Positions 8,838 through 16,638 of a stretch of 32,748 bases of DNA are shown here, piece by piece. The translations under genes were made by a program, and so were the position numbers. The notes under the pieces were generated by a model. The model was not told the origin of the DNA and did not search any database. It was given only the letters and a program-made list of their open reading frames with translations. Each line of letters begins with the position of its first letter. Positions within the stretch are counted from its first letter, which is position 1. Source of the stretch: Deltaproteobacteria bacterium (GTDB taxonomy: Bacteria > Desulfobacterota > DSM-4660 > Desulfatiglandales > Desulfatiglandaceae); assembly GCA_019308785.1 (NCBI GenBank), contig JAFDHL010000003.1, positions 1-32,748 on the forward strand. Reading direction: 5' to 3'.

Positions 8838-9839
8838 CTAAATTATAAACCGTGCCAGAACTGAACCCTTGGTCCTGCTCTTTAACATCCCGACAACCCC
8901 CTCCGGGAACAAAACGATAATGATAATTATAATTGGCGCAAAAATCAGCAGCTGAAATCCCGGCATGAATATAGAGAGATAATATTTTGAGATGCCATAG
9001 ATGAGCCCTCCGACTACAGGGCCCAGAAGAGTGCCTGCTCCCCCAAGGAGAACAATAATAATGGCTTCTATGGTATAATGAATCTCGAAAACCTCGGGCG
9101 GGAAGACATAAGGGGTTTTTAATGCCCATGAGGTAGCTCCAACCAGACCCGCAAAACAGGCGCTTGTGATGAAAGCTGTGATCTTGTATTTGGTAACATT
9201 TATGCCCATCACCTTGGCGGCGTCTTCATCTTCCCTCAATGCGGTTAGCGCATAACCGATCTTGCTTCTCATGTAAAAAAGGGTTACAAATGCAGCCAAT
9301 GCCGCAATGAAAAGAACCATGATGTCAGCCCAATAGGTCATTAGACTGCTGGCAGCTTCTCTTCCAAGGATCTGGTTGAGTTGGGCAGTAAATATTAGAC
9401 CTTCAGAACCATTCCATATTCTTGCCCCTTCAATAAGAAACCGGAACCCCTCATTTACTCCTATTGTGGCAATGGCAAAGTAAGCCCCTCTGAGTCTCAG
9501 CGCTACCGCCCCCACAGCCATAGACAACAGAGTGGACATCAATAATGCCAGGATAAAACCGATTATGATAATTCCTATTCCGAGTCCTTCAATATGGGCA
9601 AGGTTCGTAATTGCCAGCGCCATCCCATAAGTGCCAACACCCATAAAAGCAACATAACCAAAATCCACGTATCCGGTCATGCCGAGAAAGATATTAAATG
9701 CCTGTCCCATGGCACAGTAGAAAAGGAGCATGGCTACTAATTGCCACATCCCCGAAATGTTTTTACCGACCAAAAAAAGGAAAAGGTATGCAGTAAATAC
9801 GGGTATTAAAGGATAGTACTTTGTGATTTCTTTTTTCAT
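8838..9839 (-). CDS. livM: LIV-type ABC transporter permease LivM
   Basis: 333 residues with about nine or ten hydrophobic segments. Recognisable LivM blocks are AFNIFLGMTGYVDFGYVAFMGVGTYG near residue 47, ALRLRGAYFAIATIGVNEGFRF, the cytoplasmic EAA-like loop ALREDEDAAKVMGINVTKYKITAF and LLGGAGTLLGPVVGGLIYG. The protein forms the inner-membrane channel with LivH. Its ATG overlaps the livH stop by four bases (ATGA-type overlap at 9836-9839), indicating translational coupling. Confidence 0.93.
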   Translation of the reverse strand: MKKEITKYYPLIPVFTAYLFLFLVGKNISGMWQLVAMLLFYCAMGQAFNIFLGMTGYVDFGYVAFMGVGTYGMALAITNLAHIEGLGIGIIIIGFILALLMSTLLSMAVGAVALRLRGAYFAIATIGVNEGFRFLIEGARIWNGSEGLIFTAQLNQILGREAASSLMTYWADIMVLFIAALAAFVTLFYMRSKIGYALTALREDEDAAKVMGINVTKYKITAFITSACFAGLVGATSWALKTPYVFPPEVFEIHYTIEAIIIVLLGGAGTLLGPVVGGLIYGISKYYLSIFMPGFQLLIFAPIIIIIIVLFPEGVVGMLKSRTKGSVLARFII

Positions 9840-10723
9840 TTTGTACTCAGAAGTCCAGTCGGTTTAATTAGAAGTATGGCCAATAACATCACAAAAGACA
9901 AAAACCGGGTCAGTGCAAACGGTTCCACACCGGGAATTAAGGCAAATAGCGTATAGGACCCATTCTCAATTAACCCAAAGGCCAATCCGCCGAAAAAAGC
10001 CCCATAGGGGGATGAAAGACCGCCCAGGACGGCAATAACAAATGCCTTCAGGGTATATCCTCCTCCCATATAGGGATTGATGCCAACCGGGATAAACATG
10101 GTGAGAAGAACGCCACTTGCCACGGTCAGGCCAATTCCCAATGCAAAGCTCAGGGCATAGGCCCCACCAACATTTACACCGCAAACCCTGGCGCCTTCGC
10201 TGTCCTCAACAACACTCCTTACGGCTGACCCTGCCCGGGTCTTATTAAACCACAAGTAGAGAAGAAGGGCGATAATCACACTTCCAATGCAGGCATATAG
10301 TTTTGACATGGGCAAAACCGTTACACCAATGTCTATTTTGCCTACAACCCAATTATAGCCGCGAAACTCTGATCCGAAGGTGAGTTTTACAAGCTCCTCA
10401 AGTAAGATCCCAATGGAAAAAGTCGCCAACAGAGTGGCAAGTTCCGGGGCCTTGATCAACCTCTGCATGGTTGTATAGTAAAAAATAAACCCCAGGCCCA
10501 TGCCTACAGCAAAAGCAACAGGGACAGCAAGTATTGGGTTTATTCCAAGGGCATTGAACAACCAGAGGGTGACAAATGCCCCCACCATGATAAAGGCCCC
10601 ATGCCCAACATTTACCACCTTCAGAACACCAAAGATAAGGCTAAGGCCCATAGTGGCCATACCATAAACTGCACCCAGGACAATGCCCTGGATAAGATTG
10701 CCGGTAAGTTGTTCTAAAAACAT
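9836..10723 (-). CDS. livH: LIV-type ABC transporter permease LivH
   Basis: 295 residues, standard for LivH. The N-terminus QGIVLGAVYGMATMGLSLIFG followed by KVVNVGHGAF is the family hallmark; the EAA-like loop is TRAGSAVRSVVEDSEGARVCGVNV and the C-terminal block is IAVLGGLSSPYGAFFGGLAFG. It is an inner-membrane channel subunit. It lies 47 bases after the first binding-protein gene and overlaps livM by four bases, so the order binding protein-livH-livM-livG-livF is a single operon. Confidence 0.93.
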   Translation of the reverse strand: MFLEQLTGNLIQGIVLGAVYGMATMGLSLIFGVLKVVNVGHGAFIMVGAFVTLWLFNALGINPILAVPVAFAVGMGLGFIFYYTTMQRLIKAPELATLLATFSIGILLEELVKLTFGSEFRGYNWVVGKIDIGVTVLPMSKLYACIGSVIIALLLYLWFNKTRAGSAVRSVVEDSEGARVCGVNVGGAYALSFALGIGLTVASGVLLTMFIPVGINPYMGGGYTLKAFVIAVLGGLSSPYGAFFGGLAFGLIENGSYTLFALIPGVEPFALTRFLSFVMLLAILLIKPTGLLSTK

Positions 10724-10770
10724 TCTATCATTTCCTCACAACTATCGTTTTTTAAGAATTACATTTTTTG

Positions 10771-12057
10771 TTATGGAACCGCTATCTTCCCCTTTGCTTT
10801 TTCTGCGAAGGTGGGCATGGGGTAGCAAGGTTTACCGGTCTGGGCTTCTTCAGGCCATACAATAACCCTCTTGCCGCCCTGCCACTGAACATCCACCATG
10901 GAATGGCCGACCTGAAGTCCTGTATCGTCTACATCCCAGCCACCATAAAAAGACATAAACTCCAAATCGCCAAGGGCCGCTCTTACTTTATCCGAATCAA
11001 GGGAATTCGCTTTCTCCACGGCTAATACATAGGCTAACACCTGAGCACCGGCCTCTGCAGCGTGATAATCCGGGATAATATTTTTGCCCAAGGCCTTTTT
11101 AAAAAGAGCTACAAATTCATCCTGGTTTGGCCCGATCCAATTCAGTCCCACCTTCTTGGCCTCGCCAGCCGAGTATTTTACTCCATATTCCCAGTGTGAT
11201 GGGCCCATAACGCCTTCTGCCATACTTGTTAATGCCTTGTAAAAGGCTGGCAGTGTTGCGGCAGCTATCAGGGATAGGGCTTTGGTATCTATGTCCAGAT
11301 CAGCCAGCTGCCTGTTAAAAAGTTGGCCGTCCTCAAAGTGCCCGCCACCGAGGATAAAATCAGGTTTGCTCGCTTTCAAAGCTGAAAGCAAGGGGGTAAG
11401 ATCGGTGACGCCTTTTGGATATGTACGCTCAAAGACAACATTAAACCCAAGCTTTTTGGCATATTTTTCTGCTCCGTGCATCACCATTTTTGCGAACTCG
11501 GAATCCTCATAGGCCAGTGCAACTTTCTTGGCCTTGGGGTCAATTTTGTGAATCATATTGAGCGTTCCCTGGTGATAGCTGGTGGCAGGCCCTATGGTTT
11601 GGACAATGTATCTAAAACCCTGCCTGAATATCTTGTTGTTCGCACCCCCATGATCCATGTAGAGCATCTGATGACTCTCGGTCACAGGGGCGCCTCGAAG
11701 CGTAAGGCCTGAGCTGTACGCGGAGAAAACAACGTTCACTTTGTCAACCGTAACCAGCCGTCCGATGAGGCTTGTTACAGCCTCTTTCTTGGACTCACAA
11801 TCGTAGTATTTGTACTTGAGAGGGATTTTCTTCCCAGCTACCTTAATCCCTCCATATACATTATTTACCCAATCGATACATGCCTTTATTCCCCCGATAG
11901 CCTGTTCACCTGCCTTTGCGTACTTTCCCGAAAGGCAAGCTGGATGGCCGATAACGATTTTACCTGCCGATTTTGCCTCGGCCAGGGAAAAACCCGCCAC
12001 AAAGAAACAAAAAAGAGCAGAAAATACTACCAGAGTTCTAATAGCTGATTGTTTCAT
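10771..12057 (-). CDS. LIV-type periplasmic substrate-binding protein (operon copy)
   Basis: 428 residues from an ATG at 12055-12057 preceded by a strong AAGGAGG (12064-12070); the 33 codons upstream in the same frame are rejected. Residues 1-28 are a Sec signal peptide (basic MKQSAIR, hydrophobic core, AEA|K cleavage). The mature protein is a type I periplasmic-binding fold: GKIVIGHPACLSGKYAKAG, then AYSSGLTL and the KKVALAYEDSEFAKM block. It captures ligand for LivHMGF. Ligand is unknown; the family in anaerobes includes amino-acid, amide and aromatic-acid binders. It heads the transporter operon, 198 bases downstream of a second binding protein. Confidence 0.9.
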   Translation of the reverse strand: MKQSAIRTLVVFSALFCFFVAGFSLAEAKSAGKIVIGHPACLSGKYAKAGEQAIGGIKACIDWVNNVYGGIKVAGKKIPLKYKYYDCESKKEAVTSLIGRLVTVDKVNVVFSAYSSGLTLRGAPVTESHQMLYMDHGGANNKIFRQGFRYIVQTIGPATSYHQGTLNMIHKIDPKAKKVALAYEDSEFAKMVMHGAEKYAKKLGFNVVFERTYPKGVTDLTPLLSALKASKPDFILGGGHFEDGQLFNRQLADLDIDTKALSLIAAATLPAFYKALTSMAEGVMGPSHWEYGVKYSAGEAKKVGLNWIGPNQDEFVALFKKALGKNIIPDYHAAEAGAQVLAYVLAVEKANSLDSDKVRAALGDLEFMSFYGGWDVDDTGLQVGHSMVDVQWQGGKRVIVWPEEAQTGKPCYPMPTFAEKAKGKIAVP

Positions 12058-12255
12058 GGTATACCTCCTTATATTACAGGATTTTTTGTTGCTTATTTTC
12101 CTCACCACAATTTTATTGTCCGTTTTTAACATGTCAGCCGTAATACAAAACCACAACGGCTGTCAATAAGTTTGGATGCCTGAGCAAAAAAATCGATTAC
12201 CGTTCCAGGAAGCTCAGAGGTGAGAAAGGATCATGGATGTGGAAAAGCGAAACTT

Positions 12256-13440
12256 TCACTTAGGCACAGGATAAACATATCTTGCCGTGGCAACTTTCTT
12301 AGGCCAAACCGTCTCAAGCCTGCCATTTATCCACTGGACCAGTAGGGTTGGGAGCCTATTCTGTCGCGACTTCTTGCCATAGGATGCAAACTTCACTGGG
12401 CCGAACACAGTCATCATGTCGGTATCGACGAGCGCATCCCGGACGTCTTTTGGCGTCAGGGATTTGGCCCTTTTTAGGGCATCTGCAATTACATACATGG
12501 CTGCATAGGCCTGTGCTCCGTGGTAGTCAGTGGGCGAGTTATACATTGCCATAAAATTGTTATAGTATCTTTTTGCACCTGGGTATGGAACTGATGGGGC
12601 CCAGAGCGTAGGTGAGTAGACATAGTTTGAAGCATCCCCGGCTATCTCCTGGAATTCCGTCGAAGCAAATCCAGTAGAACACCCTACAAGAAGCCTGGGA
12701 ATCAGATTCATCTCTTTGGCCTGTCGCACGAATAAGGCTGAATCCATAACATAGGAAATCATGTAGACAAAACCCGGGTTTTTTGTCCTGATCTTGGCCA
12801 GCAACGGTCTAAAATCGAGAACTGCTGGCTCGTAGCCTTCTTTCATAACTAAGTTCAGATTCAATTTCTTGCGGAGTTGCATAAACTTTTTTACGCCGAA
12901 CAGGCCAAAAGGGGTATTTTCGTAAAGAACTGCAGCGGTTTTGACACGGGCTATTTTTTTCAGGAAGGAAGCGAGTGTCTTTTGATATTCGCTAACGGGC
13001 GGGTTGAGTCTGAAGATATACTCCCAGCCCTGCTCTGTGATTTTGTCGGCAGATGCAGTATTTACCAGGAAGGGTATTTTATGCTCCTGAGCCGAGGCTG
13101 CGGTTGCCCAGGTTACTGAACTGGAAAAGCCGCCACAAACCACGATAACCTTATCTTGTGATATCAGTTTATGGATAGCTGAGCGGCCTACATCAGGCTT
13201 ACCAGCGGTATCTTCAATCAAAAGCTCTATCTCTTTACCATTAATACCACCTGCTGAGTTGATCTCATGTACGGCCAGGAGATATGATTTATTTTCAATC
13301 TCACCAAACATGGCAAGTTTTCCGGTTAAGGGCAGAATCACGCCCACCTTGGCGCCTTTAGCCAGGACAAGACCTGCCGTTGTTGTTGCCAGGAACATCA
13401 AGGAAAAAAAGATGCACAGTAATCTTGTTACTCTTTTCAT
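12256..13440 (-). CDS. Second LIV-type periplasmic substrate-binding protein
   Basis: 394 residues from an ATG at 13438-13440 with a GAGG element 8 bases upstream; the 43 codons before it in frame are unlikely. Signal peptide residues 1-27 end VLA|K. The mature sequence has the classic start AKVGVILPLTGKLAMFGE, then AVHEINSAGGINGKEIELLIEDTAGKPD, and a GGFSSSVTWA block that lines the ligand pocket in this family. It differs clearly in sequence from the other binding protein, so it probably widens the substrate range of the same LivHMGF complex; it could also have its own promoter, since 198 noncoding bases separate the two genes. Ligand unknown. Confidence 0.9.
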   Translation of the reverse strand: MKRVTRLLCIFFSLMFLATTTAGLVLAKGAKVGVILPLTGKLAMFGEIENKSYLLAVHEINSAGGINGKEIELLIEDTAGKPDVGRSAIHKLISQDKVIVVCGGFSSSVTWATAASAQEHKIPFLVNTASADKITEQGWEYIFRLNPPVSEYQKTLASFLKKIARVKTAAVLYENTPFGLFGVKKFMQLRKKLNLNLVMKEGYEPAVLDFRPLLAKIRTKNPGFVYMISYVMDSALFVRQAKEMNLIPRLLVGCSTGFASTEFQEIAGDASNYVYSPTLWAPSVPYPGAKRYYNNFMAMYNSPTDYHGAQAYAAMYVIADALKRAKSLTPKDVRDALVDTDMMTVFGPVKFASYGKKSRQNRLPTLLVQWINGRLETVWPKKVATARYVYPVPK

Positions 13441-13718
13441 AAAATACCTCAATTTCCAATAATTAGGCCCAGCTATATGCACAACCCATTTCATTTGATC
13501 CTTTTCCTGTTCCCCGCTGTGCGGCATAAAATGAGGGATGCACGGAGTAATCTTTAGGGAAAAGAGCAATAATAATACTCGTTATTCCGAGCGAACGCAA
13601 ATTCATTCTCAGTGAGTTTAGAACACATCACTCAAAACAGATTTTTTGTCGAGGAACCTCATAAATATGTCATTTACAGGTGTCTCTTGTAAGTGTTATT
13701 TAATACTAAGTTAACAAC

Positions 13719-13872
13719 CTCGTAAAAAGTCGGTTTGCGCCTTTTTACTCGGCGGGGAAGGGCTTCCCCTCCCCCGCCATTTGAAGTAAATTCAATCCCG
13801 CGTACCGCGGGACCACCCTCGCCCCAGGCCGGGGCTTACTCGCCCTCGGCCTGTTGACGGACTTTTTACGAG
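13719..13872. repeat. 154-bp inverted-repeat element (13-bp perfect arms)
   Basis: Arms CTCGTAAAAAGTC (13719-13731) and GACTTTTTACGAG (13860-13872) are perfect reverse complements. Between them are nested GC-rich palindromes, including CCCGCG-TA-CCGCGGG near 13797-13811 and a GGCGGGG/CCCCCGCC pair at 13751-13779. The right arm also forms its own 10-bp hairpin (13854-13880). The ACTTTTTACGAGG core recurs at 16260-16272. This looks like a small palindromic intergenic element (REP or MITE-like), with no coding capacity. Confidence 0.6.
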
Positions 13873-13880
13873 TCCGTCAA
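13854..13880. repeat. Perfect 10-bp-stem hairpin
   Basis: TTGACGGACT (13854-13863) and AGTCCGTCAA (13871-13880) around the loop TTTTACG. It competes with the longer arm pairing at 13719-13731. No T-run follows, so a Rho-independent terminator is unlikely. Confidence 0.65.
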
Positions 13881-13961
13881 AGTTATACCCAGTTAAAATA
13901 AGATTGAAGGCCAAGGGCAGATCAATGCCTAATGAAGGGCCATCACTTTTTAGGAGATATC

Positions 13962-14951
13962 ATGTCCATTCAAGAAAACATAATGATTCCTACTCAGTTA
14001 GTAGATGTCAAGAACATCGACGATTCTTCAGGTCCGTATTGCATGAGTTTTGGATTTGATCTTAGACCATTAATCCGGTCCATTGATAGTATCGGCCTGC
14101 TTAATAGTCCTTTGTTGATGAAAACGGTACAGGAGAGATTAAACATCATTACCGGATACCGGAGGATTAAGGCTATCAAGACATTGAAATGGGATAAGAT
14201 ACCCTGCAGGATTCTATCTGAATCCAAACTGCCCCCCCTGGAATGTCTTTTGTTAAATTTCCATGACAATCTTTCTACAAGGGAACTTAATTGTGTGGAA
14301 AAGGGTATGGCCTTAAGCCGTTTAACCGCGTATCTTCCCGATTCTGAAATCATCGAACATTACATGCCGTTGTTGGATCTTCCCTCACATGAAGATACCC
14401 TTCACCTTTATATTAAGATTGAAAAAGAACTGGAAATAGAGATCAAAAAAAACCTGGCGCAGGGCCGGCTATCGCTGCACGCTGCTAAAATGCTTTTGGA
14501 GGTCGATCCTGATTCCAGGTCCTCCATTTGCCGACTCATATCATATTTAAAGTTTAATATTAACCAACAGAAACAATTTATTGATTATATTGTTGATATT
14601 TCACATATATCTGGCAAACCAGTTTCTGATCTCTTAGGGGAGGAGCCCGTTAAGGGGGTTTGCTCAGATGAACACCTGAATATCCCTCAAAAGGGCAGGG
14701 CAGTGCTGCGGTTTTTTAGAGGCAGGCGTTTTCCGTCTTTGACAATTGCTGAATCGACCTTCAAAAAGATGGTCGCTAAATTAGATCTTCCTGATGGTGT
14801 GAAAATTGAATTCCCGCGGTTCTTTGAAGCACAACATTTTCGCCTTGAAGTATGTTTTAAAGAGGGAAGGGAGTTGAAAGAGAAGATAGAGAGTCTGACC
14901 CGGAAAGAAGGGTTGGGGAACTTAGGCAATCCCTGGGGAGAGGGTGTCTAA
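13962..14951 (+). CDS. ParB-N-like domain protein coupled to an SPL-like radical SAM gene
   Basis: 329 residues from the ATG at 13962, chosen over 13932 because TAGGAG sits 7 bases upstream. The N-terminal ~90 residues follow the ParB/sulfiredoxin fold: IPTQLVDVKNID, then LIRSIDSIGLLNSPLLMKT, the GYRRIKAIKTLKW box (65-77) and IPCRIL. The middle (about 90-220) is helical, with LSTRELNCVEKGMALSRL and LAQGRLSLHAAKMLLEVDP, which resembles the KorB/ParB helix-turn-helix region. The C-terminal ~100 residues (RFFRGRRFPSLTIAESTFKKM onward) are not recognised. The stop overlaps the next ATG (TAATG), so the two proteins are translationally coupled and probably act together. It is far from any parA, so a chromosome-segregation role is unlikely; a DNA- or nucleotide-binding role is inference. 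Confidence 0.72.
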   Translation: MSIQENIMIPTQLVDVKNIDDSSGPYCMSFGFDLRPLIRSIDSIGLLNSPLLMKTVQERLNIITGYRRIKAIKTLKWDKIPCRILSESKLPPLECLLLNFHDNLSTRELNCVEKGMALSRLTAYLPDSEIIEHYMPLLDLPSHEDTLHLYIKIEKELEIEIKKNLAQGRLSLHAAKMLLEVDPDSRSSICRLISYLKFNINQQKQFIDYIVDISHISGKPVSDLLGEEPVKGVCSDEHLNIPQKGRAVLRFFRGRRFPSLTIAESTFKKMVAKLDLPDGVKIEFPRFFEAQHFRLEVCFKEGRELKEKIESLTRKEGLGNLGNPWGEGV

Positions 14952-16042
14952 TGTCGAATTTCACCATCAAAGAAGTGTTAGTGGAAGATGGGGCTTTAAG
15001 GCATTCGCTCACCAATCAAATATTGCAAAGATTACCCGGTATTCCTGTTCAAGCGACAAAAGGCGTCCGATCAAAGGCGAGCAGCAATGAAATGGATATG
15101 GGGAAGGATACGCTTCATCTGGTTTTTTATAAAGGTGAATTTTTTAAGCCGTGCCCAGGAACCAGGGAATATATGTGCTGCGGATATCAGATCCTCAATG
15201 TGGCAACAAATTGTCCCCTCAACTGCAGCTACTGCATCTTGCAGTCCTATTTCAATCAGCCCAATTTGAGAGTTTTTGTCAATCTGGAAGAGGAACTTAA
15301 GCGGGTTTTGCATGTCATTGATTCTGAACCTGACCGGATCTTCCGTGTGGGAACAGGGGAGTTCACTGACAGTCTTGCTGTTGATCCTATTACCTGCTGG
15401 AGTGATCTCCTTCTTCCCGCGTTCTCAAAAAGAAAAAATGTGGTTCTGGAACTTAAGACTAAAACAACAAATATCGAGAGGGTTCTCGATTCCAAATACA
15501 GGGATCGAATCATCGTCTCCTGGTCCTTGAATAGCCCCTACATTGCTGCACGGGAGGAACACGGGGCAGCGAGCTTGAAAAACAGGCTTAAGGCGGCCAG
15601 ACAGTGTCAATCCGAGGGATTTGTTTTAGGTTTTCACTTTGATCCGCTTATCCCGCATCCCCAATGGAAACAGGAATATCTGAAGAGCCTTGAACTGATG
15701 GACAAATATATTGATCCCAAGAGAATTATTTGGATAAGCATGGGTTCTTTCAGGTATATGCCTGGACTTAAACAGATCATTAGGAGACGGCACCCAAAAA
15801 CATGTGTGCTTGATGGGGAATTTATCACTGGATTAGATGGAAAAATGCGTTATTTCAAACCGATACGTACGGATCTATACGGGTTTATGCGTGAAAATAT
15901 GGAGAAGTGGCACCGCGATTTGGGCCTTTACCTTTGTATGGAATCGGATGATGTCTGGCAGATGAGTATGGGGTGGTCTCCTGGGAGCTCTGCAGGGCTC
16001 CGTGGTTACTTAGACAGACGCGTTGTTGAATTTTTTGGGTAG
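14951..16042 (+). CDS. Spore photoproduct lyase-like radical SAM protein
   Basis: 363 residues. The radical SAM cluster motif CxxxCxxC is C88, C92, C95 in NCPLNCSYCILQSYF, followed by LRVFVNLEEELKRVL, as in spore photoproduct lyase (SplB), which repairs the thymine dimer of spores. The SAM-binding GTGEFTD block is at 134-140 and FHFDPLIPH is a further family motif. In Bacillus SplB the H-donor Cys141 lies in the segment that here reads GTGEFTD without a Cys, so the chemistry may differ. Nothing in the window suggests sporulation. Coupling with the ParB-like gene (one-base overlap) suggests a joint task on nucleic acid. Substrate unknown. Confidence 0.8.
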   Translation: MSNFTIKEVLVEDGALRHSLTNQILQRLPGIPVQATKGVRSKASSNEMDMGKDTLHLVFYKGEFFKPCPGTREYMCCGYQILNVATNCPLNCSYCILQSYFNQPNLRVFVNLEEELKRVLHVIDSEPDRIFRVGTGEFTDSLAVDPITCWSDLLLPAFSKRKNVVLELKTKTTNIERVLDSKYRDRIIVSWSLNSPYIAAREEHGAASLKNRLKAARQCQSEGFVLGFHFDPLIPHPQWKQEYLKSLELMDKYIDPKRIIWISMGSFRYMPGLKQIIRRRHPKTCVLDGEFITGLDGKMRYFKPIRTDLYGFMRENMEKWHRDLGLYLCMESDDVWQMSMGWSPGSSAGLRGYLDRRVVEFFG

Positions 16043-16109
16043 CATTCCATAACGATATGTGTTAATCAATACGACTTTATTGAAATCGCAGAAAGTCATT
16101 TTAACGCCT

Positions 16110-16243
16110 GGATACCCGCCAATCCCTTCGCTGGGGCAAGCTCTTAGCGGGAGTGACGGCTATCATATCTGGTTGATATTAAATGCTTTATTGTCATTCC
16201 CGCCCCGCATCAAGTGCGGGATAAACTACAGCGGGAATCCAGA
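16110..16243. repeat. Two opposed copies of a GTCATTCCCGC-type intergenic repeat
   Basis: Right copy: ATTCCCGC (16196-16203) pairs with GCGGGAAT (16231-16238), with an inner CCCGCA/TGCGGG hairpin (16204-16209 and 16215-16220). Left copy: a related, less perfect CTGGATACCCGC...AGCGGGAGTGAC at about 16113-16156 in the opposite orientation. Such repeats are widespread between genes in deltaproteobacteria. Confidence 0.55.
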
Positions 16244-16252
16244 TAGATAGGA

Positions 16253-16274
16253 AACCTCGACTTTTTACGAGGTT
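16253..16274. repeat. 7-bp hairpin sharing the ACTTTTTACGAGG core
   Basis: AACCTCG (16253-16259), loop ACTTTTTA, CGAGGTT (16268-16274). The 13-base core ACTTTTTACGAGG is close to the right arm at 13861-13872, linking the two noncoding regions that flank the ParB-SPL pair. Confidence 0.55.
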
Positions 16275-16337
16275 ATCAATAGTTGAATTACAGAAAACCA
16301 ACAACTGTTAACTGACAACATAAGATAGGAGGTAATA

Positions 16338-16565
16338 ATGACATTAAGAGAAGAGGTTGAGAGTGCCCTGGAAAAAGTAAGACCCTCACTCCAGGCAGAC
16401 GGAGGGGATGTCAAGTTAGTGGATGTGGATGACAATGGAGTGGTTAAGGTGATGCTACAGGGAGCTTGCGCAGGATGTCCCATGTCCCAGATGACCCTTA
16501 AAATGGGAATTGAAAAGATCTTGAAGCAGAATATTCCTGAAGTAACAAGTGTGGAATCGGTATAG
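16338..16565 (+). CDS. Nfu-type Fe-S cluster scaffold/carrier (NifU C-terminal domain)
   Basis: 75 residues, a standalone NifU C-terminal domain. Signature residues are [19 protein letters not shown] (7-25) and the cluster-binding CxxC at C44 and C47 in GACAGCPMS. Two such subunits hold a bridging 4Fe-4S cluster that is handed to apo-proteins in the cytoplasm. GGAGG lies 5 bases before the ATG. The hbd gene starts 73 bases later on the same strand, so both may share a transcript. Many Fe-S enzymes in the window (MiaB, SPL-like, flavin oxidoreductase) are possible clients, but that is only inference. Confidence 0.9.
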   Translation: MTLREEVESALEKVRPSLQADGGDVKLVDVDDNGVVKVMLQGACAGCPMSQMTLKMGIEKILKQNIPEVTSVESV

Positions 16566-16638
16566 TGCGAATAAATATCCCAAATTAACTCTGGAGGGTT
16601 TTGGCTGAAGGCCAAGAACAGGATAAAGGAGACGTATT

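Larger units (their letters stand above)
13441..13961. other. Long noncoding region between divergent genes
   Basis: 520 bases between the second binding-protein gene and the ParB-like gene. No credible gene on either strand. The middle and right parts hold a cluster of inverted repeats (13715-13880, listed separately). The AT-rich left part (13570-13715) probably holds the promoter of the binding-protein gene, but I could not fix its boxes. A good AGGAG site at 13951-13955 sets the start of the ParB-like gene. Confidence 0.6.
16043..16337. other. Noncoding region filled with inverted repeats
   Basis: Between the SPL-like and Nfu genes. No credible gene. It holds two head-to-head copies of a GGATTCCCGC/GCGGGAATGAC-type repeat (about 16110-16158 and 16193-16243) and a hairpin sharing the ACTTTTTACGAGG core with the 13.7-kb element. 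A promoter for nfu-hbd should lie near 16275-16325 but none is clear. Confidence 0.55.

Noticed and set aside
8830-9129. N-terminal 100-codon extension of livG
   Set aside because: It lies entirely over livM in another frame, shows no domain-like sequence, and a strong ribosome site precedes the ATG at 8827-8829.
12058-12156. Longer start for the operon binding protein
   Set aside because: AAGGAGG directly before 12057 and a standard signal peptide fix the start there.
13441-13569. Longer start for the second binding protein
   Set aside because: The signal peptide begins at MKRV (13440) with a GAGG element; upstream codons do not fit a secreted protein.
13854-13880. Rho-independent terminator
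   Set aside because: The stem is perfect but no T-run follows on either strand.
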